64,000 nucleotides of DNA from Fasciola hepatica (GCA_948099385.1 CANUEZ040000029.1:2387501-2451500), one strand, 5' to 3'; shown: positions 48,383-63,119, counted from the stretch's first letter. Numbers and translations: made by a program. The notes: a model not told the origin generated them from the letters alone.

Positions 48383-48736
48383 GTAAGCCGAATGAAACCT
48401 ACGTGGACTCCACATTATGCAGTCAAGTCACAAGTTTATTCCAGCGGTGGATACTATGTGCCTACATGCCTCGGAGGAGTAAATGGTCTGACCAAGTTTG
48501 TGAACAGTTCCAGTAGCCCGATGTGATCCCCAAGGCTCAGCTGCTGGAGTGTAAACACACAGCACACAAACGCGATCAGCATCCTTGTGAAACGTCCAAG
48601 TGAGACAAATGAATCAGTCTTTTCGGATCACTTTGTGATTTATCAACAAAGACAGTAGTTATTTAACTTAAAACATAATTGTCACGAACCACTAGAAACA
48701 CCTTAACATTTAACCCTAATTTGTTTTATTTTGTAG

Positions 48737-48951
48737 GAGCTGGATTTGATTGCGGAATCCACAAGTATTTCTCGAACCATAATAATGTTTTATTCACACG
48801 ATCACTGCGTGACAAAGCATTATTAAAACTTCACACGATCAACTACCAACCAATAAAGGATCTTTTGGCGCTTCAAGCAGACATGCAAACATTTGTTCCC
48901 TGTTCTCCCACTTGGACGGATTGGGAGAATGCCCAAATCACGATTGAATAG
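48737..48951 (+). CDS. Possible terminal exon, unknown product
   Basis: A very good acceptor (TTTTATTTTGTAG, ending 48736) precedes an open frame of 71 codons to TAG at 48949-48951. It reads AGFDCGIHKYFSNHNNVLFT, then LLALQADMQTFVPC and an acidic-Trp tail. A competing frame from the same acceptor stays open for 29 codons. Length and composition favour the first. It may be the last exon of a plus-strand gene that includes the candidates at 47.0-48.4 kb. Confidence 0.36.
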
Positions 48952-48959
48952 CGGTACTT

Positions 48960-51295
48960 GTGATCAGTCATCTTTGAATCAACAATCGGAAGAGCATAAC
49001 AGAATGGAAATTAGCTGTTCAGCGGAACCAGCAGTGATGAAGAAGGGCAAAATAAACCAGTGAATCAGGCCGGCTCTCCTGTCATCGAATGTCACAGTTT
49101 GGATGATGATTGGATTGTTTGAAAATGAACCACATAAAGCTTATCCGATTATATCGATTCCTGACTTACAACAGGGTTGTCCATGACACAAAATTCTACT
49201 TTATCAGAACCACATCATGAGAGCAAGCGGAAATTCCCTTCTAGTCCGAGCGACAAAAATGTGACAAGTAATAGTTCAGTGAATCAGACGAACACATTCA
49301 CCTGCTACTGATCCTGTTCCATTCAGGCTTCTTGTTTTATAACACTCAGAATACAGAGAATCAAACGTTCTATGTCGATGTGTTCTTTTGTTTCCTTTTT
49401 GTACCTTTTGGCAATGTGATTGAACAAATTTGAATTTTCTGGCCAACAGATGAAAATAATTTTGAACGAGAGACGAAAAAGTCAACTGTCTTTCTAAGTT
49501 CTCCCAAATGAATTTTTACTTTCGAGAATTGTTTGATATATATATATCCCGGAGGCAGTTCCAATCTATTTTAATAGAATTCAAGTCGGCTTCCAAATCA
49601 GACATCCATTTGATTATTATTCTTCCTAGTGGACTCAATTTCTCGTGACATGGATATTGCATACCACAAACCGGATATTGTTTTACCATTCAGCAAAAGC
49701 CTCACTGAGGCTCCTTATTTTGTAAATATCCAAAACGACCAAAACATTTGACGTAACTCAACCACCAAAAATCATGTGCAAAGAGCTCCCTGTAGAACAG
49801 CTCCTGTGGGAATACATCAGGTGGGATAATGTGGTCGCTACATGTCATCAGATTATTTTTGACATTCAAGTCAGACAATCTTCTCAGAGGTATAGTCTCA
49901 TTGGTTGACATTTGTGCTTCCCCGTTTTGGGTCCTGCTGCTTTTGAGTGACACGGACTTCAGAACTTCACCGATCTGTTGAGATGATACGAGGAATTAGC
50001 ATCCACACAGCTTGCTTTTCACATATTTATTTGTTGCATGGGCGTGACGGTGTATTTCACCTCGACGAATAATCTGTACTCTCACCGACATCCTTCTTAA
50101 TTCTACACGGCCGTTCGAGACCGCATGGATGAGGTTTCCATCACCTCTACATCAACCACTATCCAAATTATTCAAACATGATCAACCTGTGTGAACTGTT
50201 TCAAATGCGATAGATTGGTGACCAGTACAACCTTCGAGAATCAATCATAGCCCGAACTGCATGACATATAATATCCTATTTGATATACAATGCTCTGATC
50301 TCGGTACACCTGAGTTAAGTGGTCAAATACCTAACCACCATTTGAACACTGGTGAATGAGAGAAAGAACTGCATAGTTCACGATAATCGAGAATGATACT
50401 AGGACGTTTGCCAGTGAAATCGGTCTTAAAATAGCTCATCCAAAATGTCGACAACCTTCCGAATATTTCGGTTACGCTGTGCTATTGAACAACAAAGTTT
50501 TACGACGCCACAAATTCCTCACAAGTCCACTGTTGCAGCAAAACCCGTTTCAGTCAGATTTTCTTTTTCAGACAAAGACACCCGATTGAGGATCACATAT
50601 TTTGGCTACATTCTAAAATATCGAAATTCCTAACCGAATAACTGCTTATAAGACCGGAGAGTTTGATCGTTAAAAACTCCATAAGATTCTACTTTGCTCC
50701 AAATTTGTCCATATTTGCAAACGTAGTCGAGCTCGGTGCAGTTCGTACTTGAGAACTATGTGTGCTGTACTTGCTGATCTAAGGTGCCGCAGTAGGCCAT
50801 CGAATGCAGTTCGTACTAATTGCCCACTCAAATCACATCAACACATGTCATCCACCCCTTTGTGAATTCGGGGTTCGACTGACTACAGTAGGATTCCCCT
50901 ACAACACATTGGATACGAACAAAAAAGACGGAACAAATCTAAAACCTCATACAGAGAGATCGAGTGGGAATAAGGAGGAAATGGGTCAAGATAAATACCG
51001 CGGGAGAGATCAGATTTCACAAGCTTCGCCCAGATCCATCTCCAGAGCATCAGTCGGTGTCGTTGGTGTCATTAGTCTGATCAACGGTCAACGGACGGGT
51101 CTGGGTCACGCAATGGGACAGTTGGCCTCTTCACATTCCTTTATTTCTGACCTATCACACTATTGGGATTATTATTTTGTCCATTTAGCATTGTTCCTAT
51201 GAAACGTTATGTGGGGGTATCATTACGAATCCCTGAAAAGGAGCTTGTTCACTGCCCTGTCGTATTCTTCAGGTGTTCTGTGGGATTATCCGGAC
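48960..51295. other. Region before copy 2, no supported gene
   Basis: This contains the sequence next to the visible left edge of copy 2 and a short TA run at 49539-49549. A 132-codon frame at 50804-51202 has no splice or family support. If the duplication is tandem, the base preceding position 1 of this window should match this region. Confidence 0.35.
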
Positions 51296-54200
51296 AGTTT
51301 CCCTACTTTTCAACTGGTATCCACTCTATCGACTCACGGTCAATGGGGTAGATTTTACCAAAACGTCTTTGGAACGTTAGCAAATACCAATCACCGATGT
51401 ACGCATTACTGTTCAGCTGAAAGATGGAAATAAATAATCCGGTCGTGGTACGTTTCACTTCCATCAGAAATGACAATCTGGGCCTCAGACGTGGTTGCAA
51501 TCCGAAGATATTCATGAATTATGCTTCCATAGCTCATTTCGAGAGGCTAGTCTCGAACAATGGAGCATAAAAAGAATATTGGATTATGCAGTATTTTGGT
51601 TGTTCATCTGTGTCGTGCTTTTTACTCCTTAGCACCTTAATGGAGAGAAAATTTTAGATAAGTGAAATTGAACATAGTTGGTATATTACCTGATGTAATC
51701 CACTTCCTCGATAGGTTTTACTGCTATCCTTCTAAGCGAACTTACTGGAATACACATCAGCTTCGGAGCATTTCTCACTATTGTTCACACCGAATGAAGT
51801 AAATAAAGCTGGTGCAGTTCAGCTCCAAATACCAGAATGGGAGCGCCAGATAGCATCAAAAAAGTGACTTATGTGCTCCAATACTTACACTTTTTGATCC
51901 GATCGGGTTTGTAAACTCTTCCTTCTTCATTTTTCTCTTGAGAAATTTACGACAGTTTTTCTTGAAATATGACAGTTTGTTTTACGAGATATTACTTCCC
52001 ATGATGCTTATGCTCACCCAGACATAGGTAGAGATTTTTCCCACAATGACTCGAACAGGATATGAAACAAGCAGAACATGAAGTATATTTCAAATAAAGA
52101 AGCTTTGAAAACATGCAACGGTGTGCAATTACCTTCTTGTTATTTCCCTAACAATTATATTGAGCTTGATGCAGGCCATTTGGAATGACAACGATGATTC
52201 GGATTCTTCTCAATGAGAGCACCTCTATCGAATCCGATCCAAAGGACAAGTGCGTTTGGACGGAGTCAAAATAAGTCAAAAATTATCTTTTGGATTTTGG
52301 GATCGTTCGTAAAGACACCGTTGTTATTCTTCAGAAGTCACTTTTGTTTCATGCAAATCCAAATATTTATTCTGTAGTTGTTCATGTGGTTGTCAATGGT
52401 AGTCTATTACCCATTATTTCTAACTATGAAGCAATATAGACTTATTGTACTCAACGTGTTTGAACAAAATTCGGCAGCACAGTGTGAACTTCTCTAGGTG
52501 AAAACAGAACACAACACTTGCTAATTATTTGTTTCGGCACGGGGGTTTCTGATATACAAAACTTAAATTACATGTGACTACTTCCAAGGTCCGGCAAAAT
52601 TTGACAACTTTTTCATTTACTGATGCCATTCTCAAGATTTCTTCCAACAAAAGTTTTCATACTTCTGGAAATACTCAAGATTATCTTTATGAAAGAGACC
52701 GCAATATTTTTCGAAAATTATCAATAAGACTATCTGACAGTTTAGAACACCAGTCCCAATGGATGATATTCCTGGAAAACGGAACAGCTGAATTCCGATT
52801 GTATTATGTAGCACTTTCGTCAAGGTTTATGTTTTGCTCACTTACGGGTGTTCGTTTGATAGCCTCGTTTACAGCACACATGAAATACCCAAAGTTATTT
52901 CTGTGGAGCACGTTTTTCTCCTGCGACTCAAATTGCCGTCACATATGAATTTCTACACATTCAGCAATTTTGTCTGAAGAGTAACTTCATATTTACTTGT
53001 CTCGAGAACTGTTATCTGACATTGGCATTTGTGTCATCGATTTGACATCATGCGTACTTAAATTTTCCATCAAGTAGATGCACAATGTCATCACAATCTA
53101 ATTCATGTGTCAATAATTTCATGAAATTTTCGAGCGCTGATTTGGTTCTAAAGATTCAATTTCAAGCCATTGCCAGAAAATATATACAGCAAGTGAACAT
53201 TTGTAATGAAGTCCTCCCAGAAATAGACTTATTCTCATCTACACTTACTCAGAACATATCAGTAAACTCGTCGGATAATGGACTTCACTCATGGCAAATA
53301 TCAGCAAAGCACTAAACGTTGGCCTGTTGGAACTGACAGAAAGCAAATTAAATTTAGCCGAGCTATCAAATCCAGTCCAATCCAAACGTTCATATGACCA
53401 GAAAAACAACCCGTTCCGACACAAAAGTGGAACCGAATAGGCATGCATTGTTACTCTTTGTACACGAACAAACACACACACACGCTACAAATGAAACTTG
53501 AGTTGTTGATAAGGGCAAACAAGTTTGGAACTAGCCAGATTGTCAAGAAAACAGGAGAACACGTTTTCTGTAGTTCGTTCAAACAGGCATTTGATGTATT
53601 GATATGAAATGAATAATCATGATACGACATTTGAGCAGATATATTCACCAATCACGGAGTAAATAAAAGATTATGACTGCCAAAGGGAACAAAAATGATG
53701 CATCAAAACTCACAAGGCTATTAGTTGATGTGTTAGCTGATGATCTGCAAAACCTGTTTCGGGTGGCCAGGATTACTTCTGCACATTTAGGCGGAGTGGC
53801 TAATTTTCCTAACGGGAATGTTAATCTGAATAGATTCAATTCGACGAATCGGTTGAATTTCAAAACTTATCGTCATCAATTTTGCACAGTCAGACTTACA
53901 ACTGGTTTCCTCATTCAATTATTAATCTATGAAATGGACATAAAATCCAACGAATTCTAGTAAAGGAAAACCTTATTCGTAACACCCACACTACTCACAA
54001 ACGGAAGTAATATACTTACTAAAATGTTTTTTCAATAGAGGTTTCTATTACATGTAATGATGCTCGAATTGGTAAATGAGGATAATCCAGTGTCATCTTT
54101 GTTCGCCTTGATTCGCTACGATATCCACTGACTTAAGCATAACCAGAGGAACATGCAAGCGAGTGAACAATGTGTGAATCAATCTGCAGCGTATTTTTCA

Positions 54201-54562
54201 GATTTAGGGCAAGGTTACATTTTCTGCTCAGCAAACCAAGTAGCTTGCACAAACCGGTCACAAAACCTTCTTGCTCTTCAAAAGCTTCAAACAGAATGCT
54301 TCTATTTGGTCCATCCAATTCCAATCAAGTATCAGAAATTTAGTGAGAATTGCGAAGCTAGGCTTTCTGGTTTCATGTTGTATCACAATATTCTACGTTG
54401 GAGGAAACGAACAGAAGATAATCTCATGTACTGGTAGAACAATAAGACCTTCAGTCTTTATCATATTATTTCCGTACCTACTTCCTACTTGCTACAGGAG
54501 AGTTGTAAACTGCTCTACAAAGGGGTGCGCGGTAAACTGAGGAGTGTCAACTGGGAAAATAA

Positions 54563-54645
54563 ACGGCCAGCAGCTGCGCGAGGATTCAAATACGAGACAT
54601 AAGGGTGTTCAGTTCACACGATAGCCACTTTACCATTGCGGCCAT
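54563..54645 (-). mobile_element. tRNA-like SINE head, family 2, copy 2
   Basis: Duplicated partner of 3268-3350, with three base changes at the 3' edge. Confidence 0.4.
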
Positions 54646-56750
54646 ATTAAATTATGAAAACCCGGTGAGACAATTACCCGGTTTTGGATCCGTGGGATTT
54701 TCCGTTTTTTCTTCCTTTCAGATCAAACATGTGCAACCCCAAGCAGAAGCTAGCTGAACCAGGAATGCTACAGTAGAATTAACATATTACTTGCTTTGTC
54801 CCAATCAACCCGAAATCTGGTTGTACTTGTTTTTCCATTCAAAGGCTTTCTTGAAGTGAATACAACAATTCATGTCATACTAATGAATAATTATGTTTGC
54901 TCAAAAGTCAAAGATTCAAGACCGCTGACTCTCGGTTCGCTTACTCGCAATCTCCAGAGAATGATGGATGGGTCAGACGAGAATCCGTTTTTCGGCCTTT
55001 CTCAATAAAACCGCTATCTATCGGATTCCGAAAAACGTGAACCAGATTTTTTTAGGCCAGTGCAATAAAGGTTTGTGAAAAAAGAGCGCGAATAAAGAGG
55101 CTAAAAATGGAATATTTTCGTCTCTAACAATTGGTAAAGATCATATCATTTCATGACCTGATGGAACACCTGCTAATTTAAGCGTACAGAGATGGATTAT
55201 CTATTTTCTACGTCGTTTGCAATAAATTTGTGAAAGTTCACTAACCGTGGGGTGCACTGACCGTGATCAAACTTGTTCCCGGTTATTTCATCGGAATGAA
55301 ATCGCTGAATTCAACAACCCGAGGGAGGATGATTCAAAGATCCATTAGGACCGTGACATAGGGACTAGTACAACTTTCACTTTCAATTCCCGAGATAGAT
55401 TAGTTGTAACTAATCGATCAAGTTCAATTTCCGTTTACTAGGTCACAAGTGACAATCACTGACCTTCATTGATTTGTTTGACTTATGTTGTATTTAACAA
55501 TTGTTACAATAAAATGATCGCTCATCGACTAATCCTCATCAGTCCAACTGAAACACATAAGCAAATCTCTCTTCAATAAATTGTTTAATATATTAGTAGA
55601 AAATGTTTAGAAATGTGATTTTCCATTTGCGATTCGTTCTGTGTCATCCGAGTTTGCTGATACTTTGCGAATGAGAATCGATCGCCACGAAGCATCGTAT
55701 ATATGTGTTCTTGTATGGTAAGTGAATCTAGTGAGCTGACGTCATCTGAACTAGAACATTCAGTATGACGTTGTCATCAAGATAAATAATTATTGAGGGC
55801 AGGATGCCAAAATCTTGGTGAAATATTTCGACTTCTGTGTCAATTTATGAGCTCCTGAAGGCCAAGCCTAAAGTTTATATCATAATCATGTTACCGTCCA
55901 TCGAAATGAGATAGGCATCACGAAGAATGAGAAACAGTTTGTGCCCTAACTGTCTAGTATAGCAATCAGGATCTCATATGTCATAACTGGAAGTTTTGAC
56001 ATTTTCGAGTATGACCATTCAAATCCCACATGTGAATGGCCAACTTGCAGTATAACCAGCTGAAAGAGTATAAGAAACTCTCCTCGATGGCACTTTGTAT
56101 TCCGGTAATAGCAAAATGTTGATTGGACATCTATGTCTTTCATGTACGTCAACCGTTCTTCAGACCGAATATTTCTAAGTGTCACCGTAACCATGATGGT
56201 ACATACAAGTAGATGGTGCGTAGACTCAGTGATCGAGCTGTTTGAATCCTAAACAAGCCAAACAAACAGATGCTTCAGATTTTTCTAGAGGGACTGATGC
56301 ACTGGCTTCTGTTATTTTACCGTGAGAGACATTTTATCTAGTTGGACACTCATATCGAGAAAGCATCGTAAAGAAGACCGGTGCCCGAAAAAATACCAAG
56401 GTAGCAGAGTAAGGCTCGTCTAGTAAATAGTATTGCATACTGAAGACAGGAACCGATTTAACTTTCCCAACAATAGCAAATACAACCCTCGTCATAGTAG
56501 CCGCAGTCTCGTGGATCTGTTTATTTGCCAGAAAATAAAACAAGCTAGCAGATGGAATCTTATTCGAATTAACCTTTTAAGAGAATAAATGGAGGCCAAA
56601 TAGAAATTCCAAAAATGATAGGGCAGTGCGTTCTCCATCTCACTTATCCATCGTTTGCATCCGTTCTGAAAGTTGATATTTACAAGATAGTATATCCTGA
56701 CTTTCAGTGGGTTTGCTACCGGGATTTTAAGCTTGATTCATATTGAGGAT

Positions 56751-56983
56751 CTATTCGCTAGTTATTTGTTTTTCATGTAAGATTATATCATCAAGTTTGA
56801 GTCCTGTAAAATCGCATTGCAACAAGCTTTGTTGAAAGATAATGGCTAAATCCAGCTCTTTATTCCACTTACACTTTTTGTGACGGACCATGTAGAAACG
56901 ATCATCACGAGGAACCTCAAAAACGGAGATCCTGGGTTTGAACCCAACCGCCATATCTTGCGAGTGTATATCGTATATCGCAG
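56751..56983 (-). CDS. Coding exon with synonymous bias, copy 2
   Basis: Partner of 5446-5690. The acceptor and the first 50 codons are the same except for one silent Asp change. Five further silent codons and two replacements follow. A TAG directly after the last shared Glu ends this copy four codons before copy 1. The difference in stop position suggests that the extreme C-terminus is not constrained. Confidence 0.58.
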
Positions 56984-58027
56984 CTGTGTTCGATTTCAAG
57001 AAATTTTCAAATCCAGGGTTCGTTTCTCATAATTCCTAACACTGATGCAAATGTTAGCTGTATGTTAGGCAAATCTTCGGTACTGTATGGTGAATCATAG
57101 TATCAACAAGACGATGCTGGTAATAGAGCAACAAATGGTCAGTAATAACGGTTCTCAAGGGACAGTTGAGATTTGGGCCGTCTAAATCATAGCTTGCAAA
57201 AGTAACAGACTCGCGTTTTATGGCAGCGCATACAAATGTTCCTTATTATGCAGTGCAACTCGTTATCTTCTGGGCAGCTCAGGCTTTGGCATAAAATGAC
57301 CGTGGGTCTTGAAGTTCAAAACGTGTTCACTTTCTATTCTCCCCAGAAATAAAATATCCCAATGGCTAGTTTCAGAAGAATCAGTCGAACCCAAGGACTA
57401 GTTGACAATAATTATTTGCCGTGCCTCCACGGATTACACGAGAGGACAAACCGAACTGTCAAGCGAGGATCCATTTCGATAAGATTGTTAAACATTCGGA
57501 TACTGGTGTTCTGATTGAATCAGCTAGATTTTTCCACTTTTCCTGGTTGAAAATTATCTGTGACCTCGATTAGTTATGAGTTATTACACAGACATTCGCA
57601 TAACCGGTTATCAAACTTTGCTTTCCTGTTACCCTGTTTGCCAGGCCTATTGCGTCCATCTGAAATTCTGTCGATCGATCAATATTGCCAAAGTTGTTGT
57701 GTTCTGATTGGTTCTCAATTTGTCAACCAAGTTCGTTCGTGTAGAGTACTGAGTTTATATGTGTTGGTTGGCACGGTCTTTTTTAGTTTTCTCATAAACT
57801 GCTCCTCAGTGCAGTTGTTATTCTCATTTACGGGATATCGCCTTTGACATGAGTCAATGACGTTTGAGTTCCGGAACAGGATACATTTAAATGCAAATGT
57901 TACCTATCTGCTCTCTCAATATCAATAACTTGACAGCCACCAACTTCCTCGAATGAACTCCCCTTCATTTAATCGGGATACAATTGTACGAATATTGTTC
58001 AGCTTTACCCGATGCTAGCATAACCCA

Positions 58028-58151
58028 TGTGGTCTTTGACTGCTCCCTCGGCTGTAGATGACGCCAGTAGATAGTTGTCATGTCATCCCACTTAAAAGTA
58101 CATTGCACTTGTTTCTAAAGGACTACCAGATTTCCGACGAGATGGTCGTCA
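58028..58151. other. 124-base segment present only in copy 2
   Basis: Copy 1 at 6734-6735 has nothing between the bases that flank this segment. The flanks are near-repeats: CATGTGGTCTTTG on the left and CAGGTGTTCTTTG on the right. This fits either an insertion with a diverged target-site duplication or a deletion in copy 1 between short direct repeats. No known element was recognised in the segment. Confidence 0.8.
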
Positions 58152-59775
58152 GGTGTTCTTTGCTCATTGTTTATTGTCATGATCAAAGTACCCCAAAACT
58201 TGAAGCCAAGTTGGTATAGTTATGCGTGCTTTGAACTTCTCAGTTCTATCCTCTAACGTGTCGCTATTTACTCATTTTCTTCTCGCTTGATTACCCGCTT
58301 ATGATCACTATCACCACCATCATCGAGATCAAAGCCTACATCATCGTTCCGGATATACAGTAATACAATGCCCCACAACCTTGTCATTGCCTCTTCTCAT
58401 TACATATTTGCACAATAAACTAAAGATTTGATTGTGTTGCCTTCCCCCATATCCGAAGTCCCAAATGCATCGGCGCTCAGCTCCGTATCAATTCACGTGT
58501 ACGGACAGTAACCGTATTCGTTTTCGTTACATTTTAGACCTTCTGATGAAAATAGTATTGTCAGTTATTATTTCCATTTTGTGATATTCAAACAATAAAT
58601 CCATTCGGGTACAGAATTATAGTCAACCAATCCAAATCTCCATATTTATACTGAAGCATTCTACCAGTAGACACAATAATTTTATTACGCTCTCCTTTGA
58701 GTAGTATAAGTATTCCCAAATTGGTTACTGCCCTAAAAGAATGCTTACTACACAAAACCAAGATTTCAATTTCTGTATTCATTCTCCCATTGAATGTTTG
58801 AGATTCCACTCACTCACGCTTATCGTCCCAATTATTCTGTTTCATACATCCACACATCCCGATCGATCAGATCGAAATGGCAACTCAGTCCCGCGGAGCG
58901 AATCACACTCGATCATGCAGACTACAGATTTCAGCATACACATATTCACATGTGTGTACACGCAGACCCACATCCAACGAAATTACTGAACATGATTAGG
59001 ACTACGACCGATTTCGATACAACTGGTTGACACACGTGAATAAATTCCACCAACGGACGATTGATTGAGAAATCAGGACCTAAAAATAGACATCTGCGAC
59101 GCAGAAAGTATTCGCCAGCACAGCAAACTGCTCCCTTACCTATTGTCCCTCAAGGCGATTTGAAGTATATTTGATCTTATCAATCGATTCTCCCATTTTT
59201 CAACTGATAGAATGATATTCACCGTAAGACGACCACTTGATATTTCCCGTTTTGAGTAGAACACCTAACCACCAGTCTAGTCCGGGATAATTCTCAACGA
59301 CTTGGTTCAACGTCACCACATATTTGCGAAATACCCGAAGCTCCTCCGAAATGGAGTCCCCGAATCGCATCCCATCGATCAATTTTATTAGTCGGATCAA
59401 TCAAACATTTTTCAACTGTGCCAAACAAAATCCATCAGATATAAACTCACAAACATCTGGTCCATTCTGTTCATTTTCTCATTGCTGAACACAGAGTGAC
59501 CGAAAAAAGGGTGGAGAAGACGAATAGCGGAACAATAATAATTTTATGGTAGCTTGATTCCAATTACCCGAAAAAACCAGGACTACATAAGAGGACGACA
59601 AATGGCCTTTTAGAAAAACTAATTGCAGTAAAACAATGTAGGCATATACTTTATTATATGTCCATGAAGGCCACAAAACATGCCGAAGAGGCATTTTTCA
59701 GTCCAGGGAAGAAACAAGTGGACTGTAAAAAATACTCCTCGATGAAACGAGTTCCCCATGTCAGAAGAAGCACAA

Positions 59776-59939
59776 TCATCCGTGGATAAAATATAATTCA
59801 ATTCGTTTCATGATGGATTTCTTCCAAGTGTCACAGAACAAATTAGAGAAGCATTCGATGGACCGAGGTGTCACATGAGGGGAAGTTTCGTCAGGGAACA
59901 TAAAATTAGCATTTTCCAGTTCCCTGTCCATTGGAAAAC
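59776..59939 (-). CDS. Possible terminal exon, copy 2
   Basis: Partner of 8359-8522, with acceptor and stop kept. It differs by three silent and three replacement codons. Confidence 0.35.
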
Positions 59940-61104
59940 CTGTAATTGGAATCAGTGTGTGAATCACGTACACAGAGAGAGAATGTAGATGACCAATATG
60001 GCTATATCTGACCGATCGCTAGAAAATAGTCTGAGCAACTTTGCGTTTACTATTGGAAAGGCCTACTGTGACATCAGGAACAAGGCAGTAGAGAACAAGT
60101 ATGTTTCTCGCAAATTAACCTCCTGGCCAAGATATTTACTTTGAAAGGGTAGCTTAACATATCCAAGAGTCATGTGTAAACATGAGAGATAGTGGAGAAG
60201 TTGGTTGATCGGTAATTTTTAAGCATGTTATGTTGTAGCTTGGAGAAAGAGAAGTAATTTGTAAAAGAAAAGCCAGGGTTGTAATACTTGTAGATTTATG
60301 TCCAAACAGATTCCGCTGCACCGCAACACGTTGCACATTGTAGAACAATGATGTTTATTTATCTTCATATAAAACAGCGGTGCTCGAAAACTATGGAAAA
60401 CAAAAGCCGTAGTCAGTTTACATCACCATGTTGGAGACAAGTTAACAAACAGTCCTTTCTGCTACCTTACTGAAAATTTCCCTCCCCTTTAAGGCAATAG
60501 TCTAGACAATCCTCCATGGTTCGACATTATTTGTTGCGTACATGACCCAAAACGCAATGTATCAGTCAATTGCATCTCACCCTATCAAATAACGATGGGA
60601 CCTAATGGTTTTCAATGTCGTTACCATGCGTTCAATCCAATCCCCGATTGCGTCACAAATTGTTGAACCCAATTAGGAATGTGTCAATCATTCGGTTACG
60701 TAATTGTTGCTTCTGCTAACATTGAAAAATGTATATCTGGGTTCAGAAGATTGGGTTCGCCCATAGTTCACGTCATTTCTCCCAGATTTTGTGATAGTTA
60801 GAGTATTATCAACGTATCATTTGTGAAGTTCCGAAGGTTCAAAGTATTGCACTAGTCTCCTCAAAATGGGTCATGAGACCCAATGTGAACACCGTTGATT
60901 TGTCTGCAAGCCCGACCCGGGATGTGAACCGATACGTTTTTTGTTAATTAACTAATAAAACTATATCATTTTTATGCTGATTTTGCGTGACGTGGTCGCA
61001 TTTGATAGATCTAACCTCTCGAACGAAAACATTCATAAATGGTGAATGAATATCATACTAGACCATATTTTCCCTTTCACAAAGACCTGATCCAAGGGCT
61101 TTAC

Positions 61105-61185
61105 CTTGTCGAGACTACTCTTGATAGGATTTCCGAACACAGATTTATGAATAAACTTCAGTAATTTCACTAGCCATTCCACCAA
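61105..61185 (-). CDS. 27-codon internal exon, copy 2
   Basis: Partner of 9676-9756. Both splice sites are unchanged, and the only coding change is Glu to Lys in the middle of the helix. Confidence 0.42.
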
Positions 61186-61522
61186 CTGATATCCTAATGC
61201 ATTTTTCATACAAAAGCCGGCTCCTTAGGTTCGTGTAGTATTGGACAAACCCCAGCAAACCATAGGAACCAATTGCCGTGGATCATCATGAGACAATAAT
61301 ACGTGATGTGCTTTTGGATTAGACCCAAAACTCGATGGAAAAGCTCTGTGCAGCTCTAGGAAAGTTGTACTGCTGTACAAAAAGTTGAGACTGAATATAA
61401 ATCACTGAACCTCTCTATTTTTCTGATCCAAAAATGGGAAACGAAGCTATTTCACTCTGCTTTCCCATGCAAGTAAACATCAAGTGAAGATACCAATTTG
61501 TCTTAGGTATAGAGAGTTAGGT

Positions 61523-61860
61523 ATGGAAACATATATTTGCATCACCAAACTTGGTTTGAAAGGTGCTACGGAATGGAAGGTTTGTGGATTAGCGCAGACT
61601 GTATGAGAGTTTACTAAAGTAAAAGGGATGAGACATGTTTCTTCAAACTAACGTTGTCTTTATAACGAAGAGTCCACTGGGGTTAGTGACAGGTAAGTCA
61701 TAACTATAAACTGATAACAGATAAAAAAGGAACGGCAACAGCCTGCTGGATCTCTATTCTAACTTCATCCGGATTGGAGCACATGATACTCACACTGGCT
61801 GGTCATTATCAGTGGATTCTAATGTCATTTGTCAAGGCAAAATCTCTTACTTTTGTTTAG
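61523..61860 (+). CDS. Small spliced gene piece with a 28-base intron, copy 2
   Basis: Partner of 10094-10431, with exons 61523-61600, 61671-61692 and 61721-61860. All splice sites are unchanged and both coding differences are silent. Just upstream of the first exon the copies diverge sharply (more than ten changes in 70 bases), as expected at an exon edge. Confidence 0.42.
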
Positions 61861-62614
61861 ATAAAAAGGATAAACTACTGTGAAGCAGAGAGAACATACC
61901 ATTATGTAGACTCTGAACAAATACTTCGATGAACCCGTGCGAAGTTGATTTCGAAGTTATTGTGAATAGTAAATAAGAACAAAACAAACCAAAGTGCGAA
62001 TTATGGCCAGCTTGTAGACCAAACTGTGTCATGTTTTTGTGTAAAACAATACCAAGCTTCCAAAACAACTTTGTGCTAAACGGGAAGAATGGAAAACGAC
62101 ACTGAGGAATTTTATTGATCCGACTGCTTTATGCTTCACACTAAATCCGAAAATGCCAATTCGACATGTTTTCTTCTAATTTTGCAAACTCTCTTTCACG
62201 TTTTTTGAGATCTTTGACTTCTGTAGACTGAGAAAACAAATCGTGAATAATGTACTCTCTTAGCTAGAAAGACCATCCCTCATCGTTTATTCAGGATGAG
62301 ATGATCACATACAAATAATGAATTTATGAAGCTAATAAAATAGATAGTTGCTGTCAAATTGCCGAGTGCTTCCTCTGAGTTTCATTGCTGTTTGCAGTAC
62401 TACAATGTTCACGAAAAGAGTGTGTAGTCCAAAGCATTGCTCTTTTTGCCTCTCTATCTCCTCAAATGTTCTCCAGTAAAAAAGACTCATATCATCCAAA
62501 ATTTTATCGAATTTAGCTGACTGTCAGTGTGTTTGTGTGTGTGTATGTGTTTAATTTTACGTGATCTACAACAAATGAGCTGTACGAAGTGCCACATTCA
62601 TAGTATATATGCAG

Positions 62615-62920
62615 AACAAGTGGGCATGAGTCGAGTTGGAACTGACACCGTTATTCTGGTGTTCGCTTACGCTGGTTACACCCATCAACTGAAACTACAA
62701 GACATTGGTGATGAATAACGAACGACCGAATATTCAGTAAACTACGACTGTAAGTTACCAAATTTAATCAATCTTCTCAGGTGAATCGTGTTTAGGGCCT
62801 AATTTGTCATGTAGTATCCCCTATCCTTTTACAGTAAAACGTACAGAAAAGCTATCGTTGCACAGCTGCTACAAATCTGGTTTGTCAAGAAATGATAAAA
62901 GAGTCCCACGGGCCACATGA
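62615..62920 (+). CDS. Spliced gene 3' end with microexon, copy 2
   Basis: Partner of 11186-11491, with exons 62615-62707, 62738-62749 and 62781-62920. All splice sites are kept. The introns carry three changes and the exons two (Glu/Gln near the first acceptor, and one silent Leu). Confidence 0.45.
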
Positions 62921-63006
62921 AAGACGAATGATCCGATAAATTATTTTTAAACCAATAGAGGATTCAGAATAATTAGGTGAAAAAATTATTCACTCCATCC
63001 ATCTTT

Positions 63007-63119
63007 AGGAGGGATTATCTTTAGCAGTGCGCATCCGCCGTCTAGTCCCAACTGACACTCGAACCAGGAATGCTTGATTTTGGATCACATAGGATTTACT
63101 ATCCACCAGGTTATGCAGG
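63007..63119 (-). mobile_element. tRNA-derived SINE, family 1, copy 2
   Basis: Duplicated partner of 11578-11690. Confidence 0.5.

Noticed and set aside
54153..54437. 94-codon frame open in copy 2 but carrying two stops in copy 1 (near 2921 and 2951)
   Set aside because: It is tempting as a freshly broken gene, but the other differences in the frame are also all replacements, so it is more likely a chance frame than a gene with a dead copy.
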